DNA of 36,809 nt from Chloroflexota bacterium (GTDB lineage Bacteria > Chloroflexota > Dormibacteria > CF-121): the NCBI GenBank assembly GCA_005882775.1, contig VBDY01000131.1, positions 1 through 36,809 of the forward strand. The letters are read 5' to 3'. A program made the translations under genes and the position numbers. Under the pieces are notes generated by a model, which searched no databases, was not told the DNA's origin, and was given only the letters and a program-made list of their open reading frames with translations. The stretch's first letter is position 1; the number at the start of each line of letters is the position of its first letter. Positions 33,554 to 36,809 of this stretch are shown here, one piece after another.

Positions 33554-34684
33554 GTGATCACGGCACGCACCGACGTGGTCGGCAGCCTGCTTCGTCCTCG
33601 CGAGCTGCTTCGAGCGAGGGAACAGCTCGCCGCCGGCACCATCGAGCCCGCGGCATTCAAGCAAATCGAAGACCGCGCGGTGGACCAGGCGGTGGAGCTC
33701 CAGGAGCGAGCCGGCCTGGAGGTTGTGACCGACGGCGAGATGCGCCGCCTTTCCTTCCAGAGCGCGCTGACCGACGCCGTCGATGGCTTCGGCGAGGTCT
33801 CGCTGGATGCCTTCCTTTGGGGTGAATGGCACAGCGGCAGCCTGGGCGACAAGGCCATCGAGCGGCCGGCCGCCCTGGGCGTCACCGGCAAGCTGCGCCG
33901 CAAGCGACACCTGGCGGCTGAGGACTTCACTTATCTGCGCTCCAGGGCGACCCGTATCCCCAAAGTCACGCTGACCAGCCCGAGCCTCTATGCGAACCTC
34001 TGGTCGAAGGAGCGCTCCAAAGACGTCTATCCCACTCTGGACGATTTCTTAAATGACGTGGTCGGCATCTACCGGGATGAAATTGCCGAGCTCGCTCGGC
34101 TCGGTGCGACATACATTCAGCTGGACGCGCCCCACTATCCCCTTCTGATCGAGCCCGGCTGGCGCGCCTTTTACGAGGGTCAGGGATGGAGCCTCGAGCG
34201 GTGGCTCGGACACGGGCTGGAGCTGGACAACGCCGTAATCTCCGACCACCCTGGGATCACGTTCTCAATGCACCTGTGTCGCGGCAACCAGATGAGTCGC
34301 TGGCTGGTCGAAGGCAGTTACGAGCCGATCGCGCGCCAGGTGTTCCGGGGCACTCGCGTCCAGCGGCTCCTGCTGGAGTATGACGATGAGCGGTCCGGGT
34401 CATTCGAGCCGCTCCGCCACGTTCCTGAGGACAAGATGGTCGTGCTCGGTCTGGTCACCACCAAGACGCCACGGCGCGAAACCGTCCCGGAGCTCGAGGC
34501 CCGAATCCGCGAGGCGGCCCAGTACATACCGCTGGAACGGCTGGCGCTCAGCCCGCAGTGCGGGTTCAGCACCTCGGTCGTGGGCAACAGCATCAGCGTG
34601 GACGACGAGCGTTCCAAGCTGGAAACCATTGCGCGAACCGCCGCCGCGGTCTGGGGAGGCGTAGCGGCACCCACCCCTCGATGA
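33554..34684 (+). CDS. MetE-like (cobalamin-independent methionine synthase C-terminal domain) protein
   Basis: A 376-residue TIM-barrel protein similar in size and motifs to YxjG/YxjH-type short MetE homologues, lacking the N-terminal MetE domain. It starts ITARTDVVGSLLRP. It has LEVVTDGEMRR, TYIQLDAPHYPLL, the zinc-ligand motif MHLCRGN (His and Cys) and LALSPQCGF carrying the second Cys, so the zinc thiol-activation site is intact. A methyl or alkyl transfer to a thiol is expected; donor and acceptor are unknown. The GTG at 33554 is preceded by TTAGCAG. Its stop overlaps the next gene as ATGA, so it is coupled to the lyase homologue. Confidence 0.88.
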   Translation: MITARTDVVGSLLRPRELLRAREQLAAGTIEPAAFKQIEDRAVDQAVELQERAGLEVVTDGEMRRLSFQSALTDAVDGFGEVSLDAFLWGEWHSGSLGDKAIERPAALGVTGKLRRKRHLAAEDFTYLRSRATRIPKVTLTSPSLYANLWSKERSKDVYPTLDDFLNDVVGIYRDEIAELARLGATYIQLDAPHYPLLIEPGWRAFYEGQGWSLERWLGHGLELDNAVISDHPGITFSMHLCRGNQMSRWLVEGSYEPIARQVFRGTRVQRLLLEYDDERSGSFEPLRHVPEDKMVVLGLVTTKTPRRETVPELEARIREAAQYIPLERLALSPQCGFSTSVVGNSISVDDERSKLETIARTAAAVWGGVAAPTPR

Positions 34685-36177
34685 CGGTCGTGGTGACCGG
34701 CTCGAGCCTGACGATTGATGAGGTAGTCCAGGTGTCGCGGCACCGTGCCAGGGTCGCACTCGACCCTCAGGTGACTGCCCGGGTGGAGGCTGCGCGGCGG
34801 GTCCTCGAGCAAATGGTGGATCGCGACGAGGCCATCTATGGCGCCACCACCGGGGTCGCGGCCCTCAAGCGCGTGAGAGTCCCAGCCGCCCAAATCGCCC
34901 AGTTCAATGCCGGCCTGATTCGCAGTCACCGAATCGCGCAGGGGCCGGCTGCCGCGGGCGACGTCGTCCGGGCCATGATGCTCCGGCTCCTCAACCACCT
35001 GGCCAGTGGCTACCCCGGGGTTCGGGCCAAGCTGCTCAGCCCGCTGGTCGACGCCTTGAACAGTGACCGCCTGCCGCCGGTCCGGTCGCTGGGATCCACC
35101 GGAGTGAGTGACCTCGGGCCGAACGCCGACCTCGCCGCCGACCTCTACGACGGTATGCAGTTGGCAGCGGGCGAGGGCCTGGCCTTGCTCAACCATGGCG
35201 CGTACTCGACCGGCGCTGCTGCGCTGTCGGTCGCGGAGGCTGAATCGCTCGCCGACGCACTGATGGTGACAGGCGCCCTGAGCCTCGAGGCGTTTGGAGC
35301 CAACCTTTCCATCATCGATTCAGCTGTGTCGGAGAGCCGGCCACATCCTGGGCTCGCCAAAACGGTCACGGAATTACGCCGGCAGCTGGAAGGGAGTTAC
35401 CTCTGGGAGGCCGGGGCTGCCAGAAACCTCCAGGATCCGCTCACCTTTCGCAGCCTGCCCCAGACGCTGGGAGCGCTTTATGACGCGGTCGGGTACACCC
35501 GGGGCGTGCTCGCCATCGAGCTGAATGCCTCGCAGGGCAATCCCATTGTTGCCGCGGCCGCAGGTCGCGTCATCTCGGTCGGAAACTTCGATATCGTGCC
35601 CCTGGCGGCCGCTCTCGACTTTGTCAGGATCGCGTTGGCCCCGGCCTTGACGAGCTGCGGGGAGCGCGCGCTCAAGCTCCTGGAGAAGCCCTGGTCAGGC
35701 CTCCCACCCGGTCTCAACCCCAGCGGCGGGGTAGACATCGGTTTGGGAGAGCTTGGCGTGGCCCAGCAGGCGCTGGTCGCCGAGGCGCGTCTGCTTGCCC
35801 AACCGGTGTCGTTCGAGATGGCAAGCACCACTCACGCGGAAGGGATCGAGGACAGGATGACCCTGGCACCGCTCAGCGCCCGGCGCCTCGCCGAGATGGT
35901 GGCCCTGGGTCAAGCGTGCGCCGCTATCGAGCTGGTGGTATCAGCCCAGGCTGTCGAAGCCCGCGGTACCCCGCAGTTGGGCCGCGGAACCGCGCGCGCG
36001 TTTGCCGCGCTGCGCAGCCGAGTGCCGTTCGTGTCGCGACCCGAGCAATTCCCTGCGGACCTGGAACCCGTGAATGAGCTGATCCGCTCGGGCGTCCTGA
36101 GCGATGCGAGCTACTCGGTTCAGCCCGCTGGACCGGGCTCGGGCAGGGCGGCTGGTCGATCCACCCGCAGGCAATAG
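34681..36177 (+). CDS. Aromatic amino-acid lyase (HAL/PAL) homologue with altered MIO site
   Basis: A 498-residue member of the histidine/phenylalanine ammonia-lyase family. Recognisable blocks are IYGATTGVAAL (for YGxNTGFG), QFNAGLIRSHRIAQG, LALLNHGAYSTG, LQDPLTFRSLPQTLGALYDAV (for QDxYSxRxxPQ), ELNASQGNPIV, SVGNFD and IEDRMTLAPLSARR. The usual G-S-V-G-A-S-G-D-L loop that makes the MIO cofactor reads G-S-T-G-V-S-D-L here. Val142-Ser143 is followed directly by Asp144, so the Gly of Ala-Ser-Gly is missing. Whether MIO can form is doubtful. The ATG overlaps the MetE-like stop (ATGA). The 3' end overlaps an antisense cupin gene by 58 bp. Confidence 0.85.
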   Translation: MTVVVTGSSLTIDEVVQVSRHRARVALDPQVTARVEAARRVLEQMVDRDEAIYGATTGVAALKRVRVPAAQIAQFNAGLIRSHRIAQGPAAAGDVVRAMMLRLLNHLASGYPGVRAKLLSPLVDALNSDRLPPVRSLGSTGVSDLGPNADLAADLYDGMQLAAGEGLALLNHGAYSTGAAALSVAEAESLADALMVTGALSLEAFGANLSIIDSAVSESRPHPGLAKTVTELRRQLEGSYLWEAGAARNLQDPLTFRSLPQTLGALYDAVGYTRGVLAIELNASQGNPIVAAAAGRVISVGNFDIVPLAAALDFVRIALAPALTSCGERALKLLEKPWSGLPPGLNPSGGVDIGLGELGVAQQALVAEARLLAQPVSFEMASTTHAEGIEDRMTLAPLSARRLAEMVALGQACAAIELVVSAQAVEARGTPQLGRGTARAFAALRSRVPFVSRPEQFPADLEPVNELIRSGVLSDASYSVQPAGPGSGRAAGRSTRRQ

Positions 36178-36689
36178 TGAGGATAATGCGCCCGATAACC
36201 AAGCAGCCTTCCCGCGGGGGCGAGGAGTAACAACCCGAGGCGCACCAGGGCGGGCTCATTCAGAGGCCGGGATTCCTGGTGGTAGGCGGCGGTTAAGACG
36301 GCGCGTTGCAGCAGGTTGCGGTGCCACCCGCGGTGCTTGCCATCCCCGGCCAGGCCGTAGACGACCTCGTAGTACTCCTGCTTGAGCAGGCCGGGCCGGA
36401 ATTCGATGATCAGATGCGTTTCTTCGCTGCCCGCATTCCAGAGATTGTGGGGGGTCCGCGGTGGAACGGACAGAGTCTCTCCCGGACCCAGCTCGAGCCT
36501 TTTTCCGTCGACCGAGAAGGTAGCCATACCTGAAAGCACCCTGAAGTGCGATTCCTGCAGCGGGTGGACGTGCGGAACGCCCACGCTTCCGCCCGGGTGA
36601 AGCCACGACTCGTACTGCACGAACTCGCCCCTGGTGTCCGGGACCGTCTTGAGAAAACGGATGCGTTCGCCGTGGAGCGGGTTGACCAG
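36120..36689 (-). CDS. Cupin-domain protein, paralogue of the one at 30.4 kb; start uncertain
   Basis: About 189 residues with the same plan as its paralogue: NPLHGERIRFLKTVPDTRG, a cupin barrel with PHVHPLQESHFRVLSG and PPRTPHNLWNAG, then YGLAGDGKHRGWHRNLLQRAVL and GRLLGYRAHYPHY. The frame is open up to a TGA at 36738-36740 and has no ATG or TTG; the first GTG (36620) would remove a conserved N-terminal part. CTG 36689 is used as a provisional start, and an ATC at 36728 is another possibility. A GAGGTGA lies too far upstream of either. Its 3' end overlaps the lyase homologue tail-to-tail by 58 bp. Confidence 0.78.
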   Translation of the reverse strand: MVNPLHGERIRFLKTVPDTRGEFVQYESWLHPGGSVGVPHVHPLQESHFRVLSGMATFSVDGKRLELGPGETLSVPPRTPHNLWNAGSEETHLIIEFRPGLLKQEYYEVVYGLAGDGKHRGWHRNLLQRAVLTAAYHQESRPLNEPALVRLGLLLLAPAGRLLGYRAHYPHYCLRVDRPAALPEPGPAG

Positions 36690-36762
36690 GACGGGACCGG
36701 CGGAGAAGTCAGCGGCGGTGTCGACGATGAACCCGTATCACCTCACTGTGATCGTTTTGTGG

Positions 36763-36792
36763 AGTATGCCACGGACGAGCTCGCGCTCGCAA
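36763..36792 (-). promoter_or_regulatory. Putative promoter of the end cupin (TTGCGA-N18-CATACT)
   Basis: On the minus strand TTGCGA (36787-36792) and CATACT (36763-36768) are separated by 18 nt. A GAGGTGA follows about 20 nt downstream, as expected for a leadered mRNA. The window ends just beyond, and nothing else is recognised in the last ~120 bp. Confidence 0.45.
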
Positions 36793-36809
36793 TAGATTTC
36801 TTTAGTGGA

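Noticed and set aside
36725-36793. 22-codon plus-strand ATG frame at the right edge
   Set aside because: No ribosome site and too short to judge. The region is better explained as the promoter of the minus-strand cupin.

Overview
The window is GC-rich, gene-dense bacterial DNA and is almost wholly chromosomal in character. I see no phage, transposase, integrase or CRISPR array. Several features point to a GC-rich lineage of the Chloroflexota/Dormibacterota/Actinomycetota type: the tRNA genes lack an encoded CCA end, many genes have a TANNNT -10 box only 6-10 nt before the start codon (leaderless mRNAs), GTG and TTG starts are common, and a bacterial Ku and lipoprotein-type substrate-binding proteins are present. 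The sequence alone does not settle the phylum. No rRNA or marker suitable for placement is present.

Layout. 1-2.3 kb: a truncated dus (tRNA-dihydrouridine synthase) overlaps coaX on the minus strand. A small DUF2087 gene diverges from coaX and ends tail-to-tail with a TPR protein. 2.5-10 kb: a plus-strand branched-chain amino-acid-type ABC transporter cluster behind a near-consensus promoter, with receptor, two permeases and two ATPases. A beta-propeller lipoprotein and a second receptor lipoprotein follow. 10-22 kb: a long minus-strand cluster. Its 5' part encodes a SIMPL-domain protein, a Wzx-like flippase, adenine phosphoribosyltransferase, a PfkB kinase, S-adenosylhomocysteinase and S-adenosylmethionine synthetase. 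It then runs into a GDP-sugar route: an Rmd-like reductase, mannose-1-phosphate guanylyltransferase, GDP-mannose 4,6-dehydratase, a phosphohexomutase and a cupin of the mannose-6-phosphate isomerase type. A membrane protein closes the block. The order suggests that GDP-deoxyhexose (probably GDP-rhamnose) supply, polymer export and the activated-methyl cycle are transcribed together.

22-26 kb: trpS on the plus strand, then a minus-strand pair of membrane glycosyltransferases (a cellulose-synthase-like GT2 and a GT39/ArnT-like protein). 26-31.5 kb: an unusual UPF1-like superfamily 1 helicase with a RanBP2-like zinc finger and a long basic disordered tail, followed by a DUF1684 protein. Then come a nitrobindin-like protein, a cupin and a DoxX protein. 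31.5-36.8 kb: divergent tRNA-Arg(CCU) and tRNA-Pro(CGG), an EamA transporter, and ku behind two tandem palindromic boxes. Next is a translationally coupled pair: a MetE-like methyltransferase and an aromatic-amino-acid-lyase homologue that has lost the Gly of its MIO-forming Ala-Ser-Gly triad. A second cupin paralogue lies antisense at the end.

Two expression themes recur. First, several genes have no ATG/GTG/TTG at a sensible start but do have a well-placed CTG. In two cases this forms a CTGA stop/start overlap exactly where neighbours use ATGA or GTGA. Second, many stand-alone genes carry an isolated TACACT/TAGACT/TAACAT box 6-9 nt from the start codon, which suggests leaderless transcription. 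The strongest candidate for undescribed biology is the MetE-like plus MIO-deviant lyase pair. The zinc-finger helicase and the propeller lipoprotein inside the transporter cluster come next.
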